From: Desulfobacteraceae bacterium
GTDB lineage: Bacteria; Desulfobacterota; Desulfobacteria; Desulfobacterales; Desulfosalsimonadaceae
DNA: 64,000 bases
Direction of reading: 5' to 3'
Assembly: GCA_011390465.1 (NCBI GenBank)
Contig: JAABSH010000007.1
Location: forward strand, 1-64,000
Below, in pieces: positions 37,529 to 46,574 of the stretch. Positions within the stretch are counted from its first letter, which is position 1. Each line of letters begins with the position of its first letter. A program made the position numbers and the translations under genes. The notes below the pieces were generated by a model. The model saw only the letters and a program-made list of their open reading frames with translations, was not told the DNA's origin and did no database searches.

Positions 37529-40477
37529 GTGCGTGCATTGCAATCAAAATTGACAACGGAATTTATTCGGCAGGAAGTGGCGGATTCGGATGTTATTTTC
37601 AGGCGGGGAGAGCGGCTGTTTGAATACGGGGCCTGCATCAACCGAAAAGCGGATCTTCACGCCGGCAGTTTTGTCTATGAAGTGGACGGCAGTTACGGCG
37701 ATTATACCATTGAAATTGATTTCAAGGAAAATGATGTTGAAACCTTTTGCGACTGCCCGTATCCCGGCACAGGATGCAAACATACCGTGGCCGCGCTTCT
37801 GGATATCCGGCACATTATGAGCAGCAACCGACAGCGCGCGGCCGCAGCCGCGCCAGGTCCGGATGCAGCAAACCGGCAGACACCAGACCCGCAAAAACCC
37901 GACCCGTGGCTTTCCCGGGAGGAAATCCGGGCTCAGGCCCTGGAGGACCGGCGCCGGCGGGCCAAATCCGAAAAAATGCGCATCATTAGCGGCGACATGT
38001 TCAAAGGCGAGCATCTGGTGGAAACGCCGGCAGGAAAACAATATGGGGTCACCCTGCATGATCCCGCCGCCGGGCGGGGCCATTGTTCGTGTCCGGATTA
38101 CCTGACCAGCGGCCTGTCCACCTGCAAGCACCTGATGGCGGTCACGGACATGCTCAAGGGAAAAAAGAATTTTGCCGACACCGTGGCGCAGGAGCGGTTT
38201 CCGTTTGTGGATATTTTCTGGGATGCGGCAGCCCGCCGGCCCCGCGTATTCTGCGATGACCCGGCACGGGAACCGGAAGATATTCAGGCGGCCCTGACGG
38301 AATTTTTTGATGATACCGGGCGTTTTTATGCTGATGACCTGTGTGCATTTACCCCGCTGCTGTCCCTGCCGGACCGCCACAAGCGGGTGCGCATCCAGCC
38401 CATGGTACTGGAAAAAGTAAACAATGCCTGGGCCCGCCGCCAGATGGCGGATCTTGAAGATCATTATGAACCGGATTTTTCCGTGATCAACACCCGGCTC
38501 TATGATTACCAGAAAGACGGGGTCAGATTTGCCTTGTTTAAAAAAGCCGCCCTGATCGGCGATGAAATGGGCCTTGGCAAGACCCTTCAGGCCATTTGCG
38601 CGTCTGTTTTAAAAAGGGATATTTTCGGGTTTTCAAAGGTGCTGATCATTACGCTCGCGTCCTTAAAAGAGCAGTGGGCCCGGGAAATTCAGCGGTTTAG
38701 CCGGGAAAGCGCCAAAATTGTGGCCGGCAATCCGGACCAGCGGCGGCAATGCTATCTGGGCGATGATGCGTTTTTTAAAATCACCAATTACGAGGCCGTG
38801 CTCCGGGATGTGGGGGTGATCCGCCAGTATCGGCCGGATCTGGTGATTCTGGATGAAGCCCAGCGCATCAAGAATTTCAATACCAAAACTGCGGACACGG
38901 TCAAGCGGATTCCCCGGGAGCACGCCCTGGTGCTCACGGGCACCCCCCTTGAGAACAAGCTGGAAGATGTCTATTCCATTGTTCAGTTTCTGGAGCCGGA
39001 TTTGCTCTCGCCGCTCTGGTCTTTTGCCGCGGATCATTTTATGCTCAGCCGGGACCAGAAAGGCAAGATTCTGGGTTACCGGAATCTGGAAAAGCTGCAT
39101 CAGCGGCTTCAGCCCATTGTGATCCGGCGGAAAAAGAGATCCGTGCTGGACCAGCTGCCCGATGAAATCGTGAACAATTATTACGTTGACCTTACGGAAC
39201 GGCAGGCCAAGATTCACCTGGGGTATGCCCAGCTTCTGGGGCCGATTATCAATAAAAAATTTCTCACGCCCATGGACATCCGGCGCATGCAGGAACTTTT
39301 GCTTAAAATGCGCCAGGTATGCGACTCCACCTATCTTATTGACCGGAAAACCCATATTTCCCCCAAACTCAAAGAACTGGAATCCATTATCAGCGAGTTG
39401 GTCGGTGACAGCGATCACAAGGTGGTGATTTTTTCCGAATGGACCACCATGACCTATCTGATCGCCCGGCAGTTGTCCAACAGCGGCATTGCGTTTGTGG
39501 AACTCTCCGGCAAAGTTCCGGTGCCCAAACGCCAGGCCCTGATTGATGAATTTTCCAACAATCCGGACTGCCGGGTGTTTTTGTCCACGGATGCCGGGGG
39601 CACGGGGTTGAACCTTCAGGCCGCGGACTGCGTGATCAATTTTGAGCTGCCCTGGAATCCCGCAAAAATGAACCAGCGCATTGGCCGGGTGAGCCGTATC
39701 GGTCAGAAGAGCAGTGCCATTAACGTGGTGAATCTGATTGCCAAAGCCAGTATTGAGGAACGGATTTACGCGGGCATTCAGATGAAAACCGATCTGTTTC
39801 AGGGGGTTTTTGACGGCACCACGGACATGGTGGAATTCAGCCGCGAAAAGCGCACAGAACTGCTCAACCAGCTTCGGGAGATGATGCAGGAGCCGCTCCT
39901 TGAGGTGGCATCCGACCCCGTGCCGGCGGAAGAAATCCCTGAGGATACGCCCCATTTTCTTAATCCCAGAGTGCTGAAAGAAGAAAAGGATTCAGATCGT
40001 GTTGCCGCAGCCGGTGTTTCATCGGGCATTGATACGCCGGAACTGGAACCGGAATTAGAAATGGATTCGCCAGAACCAGATACGCCGGAACCAGATACAC
40101 CGGAAATGGATACACCGGACCTCATTGCCTATGACAAAGAAGAAAATGAGGACCCTGCCGCTCCGGACAGTATTTCGCCGGAGAGTTTTTCACCGGACAG
40201 TCTTTTGCCGGAAAGGGAATTGACCCAAACCGCGGCATCCGCTTCAGGCGCTGGGGCCGGCCCGGCAGGCAGCAGGGACACAGCAGCTCCCATGACCGGC
40301 CCGGATGATCCGGAAAAAATGGAAACCGTGCTCAATTCCGGCATGGCCTTTATCAGCGGGCTCATGGAAATGGCCACCGGCCGGAAAATGGCACCAGCAG
40401 CAGATGACGGTAAAATGATTCAGGTTGACAGAACCACGGGTGAAGTTACCATGAAATTCAAACTCCCCGGATTTTGA
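37529..40477 (+). CDS. SNF2-family helicase with two SWIM zinc fingers
   Basis: 982 residues, GTG start. Two SWIM fingers lie near the N terminus: Cys74-Cys76-Cys83-His85 (CxCx6CxH) and Cys186-Cys188-Cys199-His201 (CxCx10CxH). The SNF2 ATPase follows: GDEMGLGKTLQAI (about 345-357), LDEAQRIKN (about 440), TGTPLENKLEDVYSI, and the helicase C half STDAGGTGLNLQAAD and QRIGRVSRIGQ. Residues about 800-940 are acidic and Pro-rich with repeats of the type PEPDT. The last 45 residues (FISGLMEMATGRKMAP onward) look like a separate binding patch. Such motors remodel protein-DNA complexes; the SWIM fingers probably bind DNA or partner protein. Only 18 bases separate it from the gene of unknown function at 40496. 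Confidence 0.93.
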   Translation: MRALQSKLTTEFIRQEVADSDVIFRRGERLFEYGACINRKADLHAGSFVYEVDGSYGDYTIEIDFKENDVETFCDCPYPGTGCKHTVAALLDIRHIMSSNRQRAAAAAPGPDAANRQTPDPQKPDPWLSREEIRAQALEDRRRRAKSEKMRIISGDMFKGEHLVETPAGKQYGVTLHDPAAGRGHCSCPDYLTSGLSTCKHLMAVTDMLKGKKNFADTVAQERFPFVDIFWDAAARRPRVFCDDPAREPEDIQAALTEFFDDTGRFYADDLCAFTPLLSLPDRHKRVRIQPMVLEKVNNAWARRQMADLEDHYEPDFSVINTRLYDYQKDGVRFALFKKAALIGDEMGLGKTLQAICASVLKRDIFGFSKVLIITLASLKEQWAREIQRFSRESAKIVAGNPDQRRQCYLGDDAFFKITNYEAVLRDVGVIRQYRPDLVILDEAQRIKNFNTKTADTVKRIPREHALVLTGTPLENKLEDVYSIVQFLEPDLLSPLWSFAADHFMLSRDQKGKILGYRNLEKLHQRLQPIVIRRKKRSVLDQLPDEIVNNYYVDLTERQAKIHLGYAQLLGPIINKKFLTPMDIRRMQELLLKMRQVCDSTYLIDRKTHISPKLKELESIISELVGDSDHKVVIFSEWTTMTYLIARQLSNSGIAFVELSGKVPVPKRQALIDEFSNNPDCRVFLSTDAGGTGLNLQAADCVINFELPWNPAKMNQRIGRVSRIGQKSSAINVVNLIAKASIEERIYAGIQMKTDLFQGVFDGTTDMVEFSREKRTELLNQLREMMQEPLLEVASDPVPAEEIPEDTPHFLNPRVLKEEKDSDRVAAAGVSSGIDTPELEPELEMDSPEPDTPEPDTPEMDTPDLIAYDKEENEDPAAPDSISPESFSPDSLLPERELTQTAASASGAGAGPAGSRDTAAPMTGPDDPEKMETVLNSGMAFISGLMEMATGRKMAPAADDGKMIQVDRTTGEVTMKFKLPGF

Positions 40478-40495
40478 CGGAGGCATACCCCATTT

Positions 40496-41968
40496 ATGAA
40501 AAAGAATCTGGAGATCCGGCAGGTCACCAATCCCTTTATCATCCGGCTGTTTGCCCGGGGGGGCCTGCTGACGGATGCTGACGGCATTATGGAGGTTCAG
40601 AGCCTGCTGCACAACGCCCTGGCGGAAGTCACCCGAAATGAATCAGGCTGGCACCAGGCCGTGGCCCGGATCAACGCCATCCTGATCCGGAGCCGCCTGC
40701 AGGCCAGAATATATCCGGCCGGCCGGATTCCTTTTTTTCAATATCCGGTAGGAGTTGTTTTCAGAACCACCGGGGAATACTGCGTGGTTTTTGAACTGGA
40801 CAATCTGGACAACGGACGTCTGGAATTGCCCATGCCGGTAGAAGCCAACATGTCCCATGTATTTTTTATGGATTTGCTCAAAGATATTATCCGAAAAAAT
40901 CAGGATATGGCCAATAACGGCCTTCCCTATGAGATAATGGCCCGGCTTTGCAAAATTGAGGGGCTTCGCCATTACGGGGTGACCCTGCGGCAGCCCGCGG
41001 AGCTCATGGGAGAAGATTTGCTGGTCATCAGCGAAGCGCCTTTTGGTCTGGAGCTTCGATATCCCTTGAAAAAATTTCAGGATCACGCCATCCGGTATAA
41101 TGTCCAGTGCGTGATTGACCGGGAAACAAAAAAGGAAGTCAAAACCATTCCGGAAGTATTTTTTATCTGGGAACTGCTTCAGGATATTGCCCGGGCCTGG
41201 CCGGAAAACAAGTCTGCGGCGGATCTGGTCCGTCTGGTGGAAAAATCCCTGGGTGCCCTGTATCTGCGGGGTGTTACCCGACGGCGGTGGCGTCCGGATA
41301 AAACCCTTACCAGTGACCATGTGCCCATCAGCTGGATGGTGGACCGCGCGGAGGTCATCCGCGATGTGGCCGAGAGTCCGCCCGGCATTGTGAGCCTGCC
41401 TTTGCTGGGCGAAAAACCGCCATCGGCAAAATTGAGAGGAGAAACATCAGCAGATGAAAATGCGCATGACATCCGGTTTATGGTCAGTTTTAAAGGCCTG
41501 ACCGAAGACGCGGCCAGGCGTATTGAAACCATTTACGAAAAAGATTCGCTTCCCGCTTCTTTGAAAACCCTTTTCCCTTTGAAAAAAAAGAATCATGACG
41601 CTGAAAAAGCCCCTGTTTCCCGGCAGGTGACCTTTCAGAAAGCCCCCCGGGACCTGTTCCGGGCCATTTTAAAAGCGGTTCAGCGGCATTTGAGCATATC
41701 CTGTGTTGACCTGTGCCATTCCATTAAAACGGAAATGCGGCGGTTCAACCTGACGCAGATTTTCAGCCAGGATCTGGTGTGTGTTGAGGTCGAAAAAAGC
41801 GGGCCCGTGGTTTATGTGTCTGAAACGTTATCAAACCGGATTTATAAATTTATCATCGAGCGCCGCACGGATGAAAATACCGAAAGCTACGGTGTGATTC
41901 AGGTGGATGACGAAGATGATGAAATCCGGCGGTTTTCCATCTCCAAAAGCCGGATGCCCCTGGCCTGA
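40496..41968 (+). CDS. Unknown protein paired with SWIM-SNF2 helicase
   Basis: 490 residues, soluble, mixed alpha-beta, no membrane segment. I recognise no domain. Visible stretches include a hydrophobic N terminus (NPFIIRLFARGGLL), a conserved-looking central block (YEIMARLCKIEGLRHYGVTL), a basic segment (YLRGVTRRRWRPDKTL) and a C-terminal part with charged strands. There is a helical region with QVTFQKAPRDLFRAILKAVQRH that could bind DNA. It follows the helicase at 18 bases and surely shares its transcript, so it is probably the helicase partner. No nuclease or methylase motif seen. Confidence 0.8.
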   Translation: MKKNLEIRQVTNPFIIRLFARGGLLTDADGIMEVQSLLHNALAEVTRNESGWHQAVARINAILIRSRLQARIYPAGRIPFFQYPVGVVFRTTGEYCVVFELDNLDNGRLELPMPVEANMSHVFFMDLLKDIIRKNQDMANNGLPYEIMARLCKIEGLRHYGVTLRQPAELMGEDLLVISEAPFGLELRYPLKKFQDHAIRYNVQCVIDRETKKEVKTIPEVFFIWELLQDIARAWPENKSAADLVRLVEKSLGALYLRGVTRRRWRPDKTLTSDHVPISWMVDRAEVIRDVAESPPGIVSLPLLGEKPPSAKLRGETSADENAHDIRFMVSFKGLTEDAARRIETIYEKDSLPASLKTLFPLKKKNHDAEKAPVSRQVTFQKAPRDLFRAILKAVQRHLSISCVDLCHSIKTEMRRFNLTQIFSQDLVCVEVEKSGPVVYVSETLSNRIYKFIIERRTDENTESYGVIQVDDEDDEIRRFSISKSRMPLA

Positions 41969-42109
41969 AATTACAGGTAAAAACCCACGTTTTTCGGATA
42001 TCAGGCGGCAATGTGACTGGTAATCCGGTTTTTTGCCAAACACTCAAATTTATCCAGCTGATTTCCGGTGCCCAAATAAGACCAGATCGTTAATTCAAAA
42101 GGAGGGACG

Positions 42110-42466
42110 ATGAGATTTTCAGTTCTGCTGTTTGCCCTGTATCAAATTTTAAAAGTCGCTTCGGTGACCAACAAGCCATTTAAAAAATATATCCGCAAGA
42201 TCAGCGCAAAAATTCTGATTAAAACCGAAGACGGCGAGCGGGCCCGGCTGTTTATTTTTGACAAGGGCAAGCTGACTTCTGCGCCCGGGGACCATAAGAA
42301 CTTTGATGCGGCCCTGGTCTGGAAAGATGCTGCCACGGGATTTTCCGTAATGACCAGCAAGAAAAAAGATGCGTCATTTAATGCCGCGGCCGAGGGCAAA
42401 TTAAAGGTGCTGGGCATGAGCGTCTATGCCCAGTGGTTTGAAGACGGAATCAAGATGGTGATGTAA
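42110..42466 (+). CDS. Small SCP2-like protein
   Basis: 118 residues. The N terminus (FSVLLFALYQILKVA) is hydrophobic and may be a membrane anchor or lipid-facing helix. The rest follows the pattern of small SCP2 sterol/lipid-carrier domains: a beta sheet (KILIKTEDGERARLFIFDKGKL) then NAAAEGKLKVLGMSVYAQWF. SCP2 domains bind lipids or fatty acyl-CoA. It lies 19 bases before the TPP-dependent enzyme with its own GGAGG site, so the two are co-expressed. The family call is by pattern only. Confidence 0.55.
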   Translation: MRFSVLLFALYQILKVASVTNKPFKKYIRKISAKILIKTEDGERARLFIFDKGKLTSAPGDHKNFDAALVWKDAATGFSVMTSKKKDASFNAAAEGKLKVLGMSVYAQWFEDGIKMVM

Positions 42467-42485
42467 ACCAAAAAAGGAGGAATCC

Positions 42486-44153
42486 ATGGCAGATATATAC
42501 GGCGGTCATCTGGCGGCAAAATACATGAAAAAAGTGGAAAATGTTACCACGGTATTTACCATTTCCGGCGGGCACATTGAAAATATTTTAGACGGGTTTA
42601 CGGAATACAAGATCCGCACCATTGATGTGCGCCACGAACAGGCGGCCGCCATGATGGCTCATGCCTGGTCGATTTACAATAATGAACCCGGAGTCTGTCT
42701 GGTCACCGCCGGGCCGGGATTTACCAATGCCCTGACCGGCATTGCCAATGCGTATCTGGACAACGCGCCCCTGGTGGTGCTGTGCGGCCGCCATCCCCTG
42801 CGGGATGATCTGACCGGTGCGCTGCAGGAAATGAACCAGATTGATATGGTCAAACCCGTCACCAAATGGAGCGCCACCTGCTATGATATCAAACGGATTC
42901 CGGAATATCTGTCCATCGCGTTTCGCCAGGCCACCATGGGACGCCCCGGCCCGGTGTTTCTGGAACTGCCCCCGGATATTCTGTTTGCCGCCGTGGATGA
43001 AAAGGATGTCACCCTGCCGCGGCGCCGGCGGCATAAATCCGCCACCCACCCGGATGAATCAGAACTGGCCGAAGCCGCCCGGATAATCAACAGCGCCCAG
43101 CGGCCCATGTTTATCGGCGGCAGCGGGGTCCGGATGAGCGGCAGCACGGATGCCCTGAAAGCGTTTATCGAAAAAACCGGTTTTCCTTTTGCCCTTTTAA
43201 ATAACGGCCGGGGCGCATTGCCGGACAGTCATTCTCAGTCCATCAATGACGGCGGATTTACCGGCATCATGACCGGCGCGCCTCAGGCGGATGTCATTGT
43301 TGCCGCCGGCGTCCGGTTTAACTGGGTCATGCAGGCCACTAAACTGTTTCCGGATGCTAAAGTGGTGCGCATTGACATTGAAGAATCAGAAATCGACCGA
43401 AACCGGACATCGGAAGTCGGGTTGGTGGGCGACTGCGGATATGTGTTCAATCAGCTTCTGCCCCTGGTTCAAAAAAGAGATCATAGTCAGTGGATCACGA
43501 AACTGAGAAATGCGTACAAGGCGTTTATGATCACCGAACTGGAACAGCGGGAAAATCCGTCTGATCCCATCCATCCCAACCGGCTGGTGGCGCAGATTAT
43601 GGCAACATTCGGAGAAGACGCCTATTACGTGGCCGACGGCGGGGACACCAGTTATTACGGCCTGGCCGGTTTTGCGTCGTCAAACCCGGCAGGCGTCCTG
43701 GTGCCGGCCGGAGCGCTGCTGGGATGCCTGGGCACGGGAATCCCTTTTGCCATGGCCGGCAAACTGTCCCACCCGGATAAGCCGGTGATTGTCTTGAACG
43801 GGGACGGGTCTTTCGGGTTCAACAGCATGGAATTCGATACCGCGGTGCGGCACGATATTCCCATTATCTGCGTGGTCAATAATGACTGTGCCTGGGGAAT
43901 GATCAAGCATTCTCAGGGCATGAGTATCGGAAAAGACCGGTGCACCTGTGCGGAACTCGGGATGCGGCACTATGAGAAAATGGTGGAAGGCTTAGGGGGG
44001 TACGGCGAACTGGTTACGGAGGACGATCAAATTATTCCGGCCCTGCGGCGGGCCATGGAATCGGGAAAACCGGCATGCATCAATGTGGTGACAGACCCCA
44101 CGGTCACCAGCCCGGCCACGGTGATGTTTTATCAGAATTTTGCGGATTTGTAA
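42486..44153 (+). CDS. Thiamine-diphosphate-dependent lyase/synthase
   Basis: 555-residue enzyme of the acetolactate synthase/oxalyl-CoA decarboxylase/2-hydroxyacyl-CoA lyase group. The catalytic Glu is in VRHEQAAAMMAHA, with TAGPGFTNALTGIANA in the PYR domain, a central domain (PMFIGGSGVRMSG), and the TPP/Mg site NGDGSFGFNSMEFDTAVRHD ending in NNDCAWGM. Exact substrate is uncertain; IlvB is less likely as no small subunit or ilv gene is near. With an SCP2-like lipid carrier in front and a VOC protein behind, a 2-hydroxyacyl-CoA lyase role is a reasonable guess. Confidence 0.85.
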   Translation: MADIYGGHLAAKYMKKVENVTTVFTISGGHIENILDGFTEYKIRTIDVRHEQAAAMMAHAWSIYNNEPGVCLVTAGPGFTNALTGIANAYLDNAPLVVLCGRHPLRDDLTGALQEMNQIDMVKPVTKWSATCYDIKRIPEYLSIAFRQATMGRPGPVFLELPPDILFAAVDEKDVTLPRRRRHKSATHPDESELAEAARIINSAQRPMFIGGSGVRMSGSTDALKAFIEKTGFPFALLNNGRGALPDSHSQSINDGGFTGIMTGAPQADVIVAAGVRFNWVMQATKLFPDAKVVRIDIEESEIDRNRTSEVGLVGDCGYVFNQLLPLVQKRDHSQWITKLRNAYKAFMITELEQRENPSDPIHPNRLVAQIMATFGEDAYYVADGGDTSYYGLAGFASSNPAGVLVPAGALLGCLGTGIPFAMAGKLSHPDKPVIVLNGDGSFGFNSMEFDTAVRHDIPIICVVNNDCAWGMIKHSQGMSIGKDRCTCAELGMRHYEKMVEGLGGYGELVTEDDQIIPALRRAMESGKPACINVVTDPTVTSPATVMFYQNFADL

Positions 44154-44172
44154 TACAATGACCAAGGGTAAA

Positions 44173-44380
44173 TGTAACCCCAGAGGTCACAGAGGTCACG
44201 GAGAAAAATAGTATTATCTGGTTATCCACTTAACTCAAGTTGCCGGGTTTATATCGGTATCGAAATCGGGATCGGATTCGATAGCGATTTCGATACCGAT
44301 ACCGATGGCTGAACTTGAACCGGATAAGCAAATTTTTGTTTATGTTCCCCTCTCTGTGTGCCCTGTGTCCTGCGTGGTAA
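44173..44380. repeat. Nested long palindrome of about 210 bases
   Basis: A perfect 16-base inverted repeat, ATCGGTATCGAAATCG (44253-44268) and CGATTTCGATACCGAT (44285-44300), sits in the middle. Outside it TCAAGTT/AACTTGA and TTATCC/GGATAA pair, and the outer arms are CACAGAGG-type words (44180-44207) against CTCTGTGTGCCCTGTG words (44351-44370). It fills the spacer between the TPP enzyme and the VOC gene. Related in the outer arms to 15033-15118. Confidence 0.65.
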
Positions 44381-44409
44381 CTATTTTAAAATTGGTGTGA
44401 GGTAACGTT

Positions 44410-45021
44410 ATGATTTATCTGGATGATTTGTTAACGGCGGACGATTTCAACCAGGAAGTCAACGACCTGGGCGGTGGTTTTATGGCGCGACATGGACTGG
44501 AAAAAGTCCATCAATTGGGTCTGGTGGTGCCGGATGTGGAACAGGCGGCTGAAGCGCTCGAGCAAAAAGGGATTGGCCCGTTTTTTATTGCTGCCGGCTC
44601 ACCGCGGTTCTGGACGGAAAAAGGAGAAAACCGCTCAGTTGCCGGAAAGTTGGGGCTGGCGTATCACAGGGGAGTGGAGCTGGAGCTGCTGGAACCTGTG
44701 GAAGATTCGAATTTTTACACCCGGAGCCTGGCCCCGGATGGCCGGCCAGTGGTTCAGCATCTGGGATTTCTGGTCAGGGAAACAGATGCCTGGGTCCGAA
44801 AGGCAGAAAAGGCCGGAATGGGGGTGTGGGTCCGGGGAAAGTTGATTGCCTGGCCCATGTCCGCGGATTTTGCCTATCTGGAACCTGAGCCGGAATCCGG
44901 GTTGATCATGGAATTTATTGACTGGCGGTTTTTGGGGATCAATACCAGCCCGTTTCCGGGTTTTTTGAAAATGTTGGGAAGGCTGGAGAAATGGTCGGGA
45001 AAACGCTGTGTTGCCCTGTGA
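44410..45021 (+). CDS. VOC (glyoxalase-fold) family protein
   Basis: 203 residues. Two beta-alpha-beta-beta-beta modules of the vicinal oxygen chelate fold: the first opens with KVHQLGLVVPDVEQAAEALE, the second with VVQHLGFLVRETDAWVRKA, and Glu in LELLEPVE and MEFIDW would serve as metal ligands together with the two His. Methylmalonyl-CoA epimerase and glyoxalase I belong here, but the sequence is not close enough to assign. It follows the TPP enzyme across a palindromic spacer; a shared pathway is possible. It converges with the mechanosensitive channel gene. Confidence 0.75.
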   Translation: MIYLDDLLTADDFNQEVNDLGGGFMARHGLEKVHQLGLVVPDVEQAAEALEQKGIGPFFIAAGSPRFWTEKGENRSVAGKLGLAYHRGVELELLEPVEDSNFYTRSLAPDGRPVVQHLGFLVRETDAWVRKAEKAGMGVWVRGKLIAWPMSADFAYLEPEPESGLIMEFIDWRFLGINTSPFPGFLKMLGRLEKWSGKRCVAL

Positions 45022-45033
45022 TTCGTCTTTCTT

Positions 45034-45119
45034 TCCTTCAGCCTTTCAGCTTCCCCCTTTGAGCTTTCAGCTTCCACCTTTCAGCTTCCAGCTTTCACCT
45101 TTCACCTTCCCCTTCAACC
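45034..45119 (-). repeat. Period-7 array at mscS-like gene 3' end
   Basis: About twelve units on the plus strand (TTTGAGC, TTTCAGC, TTCCACC, TTTCAGC, TTCCAGC, TTTCACC twice, then TTCCCC, TTCAACC). The stop codon of the channel gene on the minus strand is inside the array (45114-45116). Purine-rich in the sense of that gene. Confidence 0.75.
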
Positions 45120-45929
45120 TTCTTTATGCTCATAAATATGCACATCCCGCTGGGGAAAGGGGATGCTGATGCCATTGGCGTCAAAGGCTTTTTTGAGTTT
45201 TTCCGTGAGGCTGAAATAAACATCCCAGTAGTCACCGGTTTTGACCCAGGGCCGCACCGCGAAATTAACGCTGGAATCTCCCAGTTCAATCACCGCCACC
45301 AGGGGCTCAGGGGTACTCAACAGCCGGGTTTCTTCCGCCAGCACATTATTAATAACCTGCCGGGCCTTGTCAATATCATCGCTGTACCCGATTCCCATTA
45401 TCAGATCCATCCGGCGGGTGCCTTTGATGGTCCAGTTAACAATGTTGCCTTCAGTGAGCTTGGAATTGGGTACGATAATGGTTTTATTGTCCGGCGAGGT
45501 GAGAATCGATGTAAAAATGGATATTTCCTCCACTGTGCCGGCCACGCCGGCGCCTTCAATATAATCTCCCACCTTGAACGGCTTGAAGATGATCATGAGA
45601 AAACCCGCGGCAAAATTGGAAAGTGACCCCTGAAGGGCCAGCCCAATGGCAAGGCCGGCGGCACCGACGATGGCAATAAACGACGCCGTCTGAATGCCAA
45701 GCTGGCCTAAGGCGGCGATAATGACAAACGCGATCAGCGCGATGTAGGTTAAACTGCAGACAAACCGGACAATGGTAGGGTCGATTTTGCTGCGCTCCAT
45801 CAACCGTTCAATAATTTTGGTGACCAGTTTGGCAATAAGCCGGCCGAAAAACAGAATCAGCAGGGCAAAAATCAGTTTGATGCCGTAAATCGTGGCAAGT
45901 TCCCATACTTTTTGAAGCACTTGTTCCAT
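45114..45929 (-). CDS. Small-conductance mechanosensitive channel, MscS family
   Basis: 271-residue inner-membrane channel, about the size of E. coli MscS (286). Three membrane helices (about 15-35, 60-82, 88-110) are followed by the pore helix GAAGLAIGLALQGSLSNFAAG with its Gly/Ala pattern, and the beta domain FKPFKVGDYIEGAGVAGTVEEI. It opens under membrane tension to protect from osmotic shock. It begins 33 bases after the b-type subunit gene of the ATP synthase F0 operon, in the place where the F1 genes would be expected. Confidence 0.93.
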   Translation of the reverse strand: MEQVLQKVWELATIYGIKLIFALLILFFGRLIAKLVTKIIERLMERSKIDPTIVRFVCSLTYIALIAFVIIAALGQLGIQTASFIAIVGAAGLAIGLALQGSLSNFAAGFLMIIFKPFKVGDYIEGAGVAGTVEEISIFTSILTSPDNKTIIVPNSKLTEGNIVNWTIKGTRRMDLIMGIGYSDDIDKARQVINNVLAEETRLLSTPEPLVAVIELGDSSVNFAVRPWVKTGDYWDVYFSLTEKLKKAFDANGISIPFPQRDVHIYEHKEG

Positions 45930-45962
45930 GGGGGGGTGTTTTCCTTAATTCTCAGGATAACA

Positions 45963-46574
45963 TCAGGCGGATGCTTGGGAAACGGTTGAAAGACTGTCAA
46001 TAAACAGTTTCTGGAGTTTTGCCTGATCCGTACGGGTGATTTCGGACGGTAGCCTGGACAATGCCAGGGTGCTGGCTTCATCCACCAGTTCCGCCATAAA
46101 CCGGGATTTGGCCTGGACGATCTGGTTGGCGGCTTTCATTTTTTCCGCCTCAATAATATGTTTTCCCTGGACTTTGGCATTTTCAATAATTTCCCGGCGG
46201 GCATTTTCACCGTCTGAGATAATACGGGCTTTGATCTGCTCGAACCGGACATTGCTCTCTTCAATCATTGTCGCCGCTTTTTTAATTTTGGCATCCAGGG
46301 TATTTTTTTCTTTCTGAAGCCGGTGAATCTTATCGGCAATTTCATTCTTCTGGTCATTCAAAAAGTTCATCAATGGTTTGCGACCGTATTTGACAATGAT
46401 AAACGCAAGAATGAAAAAGTTTATCCACAGCATGACCTCGTCATAAACCGGTCGCCACTCTCCGCCGGCTGCTGCTGCCGGCGCCGCCATGAAAACAAGC
46501 ATGACAGCGGCCCGGACGGTGATGAGAAGATAGCGCCCGGCATATTTTCGGTATGGAAAGGTTTCATTATTCAT
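45963..46574 (-). CDS. atpF: ATP synthase F0 subunit b (second copy, b'-like)
   Basis: 203 residues from the ATG at 46574, which overlaps the stop of the preceding b gene by 8 bases; a longer frame to 46673 reads into that gene and is rejected. An N-terminal hydrophobic stretch (about 15-35, AVMLVFMAAPAAAAG) looks like a signal or first helix. It is followed by a membrane helix (MLWINFFILAFIIVKYG) and a long charged coiled coil (FLNDQKNEIADKIHRLQKEK). It forms half of the peripheral stalk that ties F1 to the a subunit. The delta gene usually following is absent. Confidence 0.88.
   Translation of the reverse strand: MNNETFPYRKYAGRYLLITVRAAVMLVFMAAPAAAAGGEWRPVYDEVMLWINFFILAFIIVKYGRKPLMNFLNDQKNEIADKIHRLQKEKNTLDAKIKKAATMIEESNVRFEQIKARIISDGENARREIIENAKVQGKHIIEAEKMKAANQIVQAKSRFMAELVDEASTLALSRLPSEITRTDQAKLQKLFIDSLSTVSQASA

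Noticed and set aside
37100-37556. Small minus-strand frames before the SNF2 helicase
   Set aside because: They lie over a palindromic element and lack ribosome sites.
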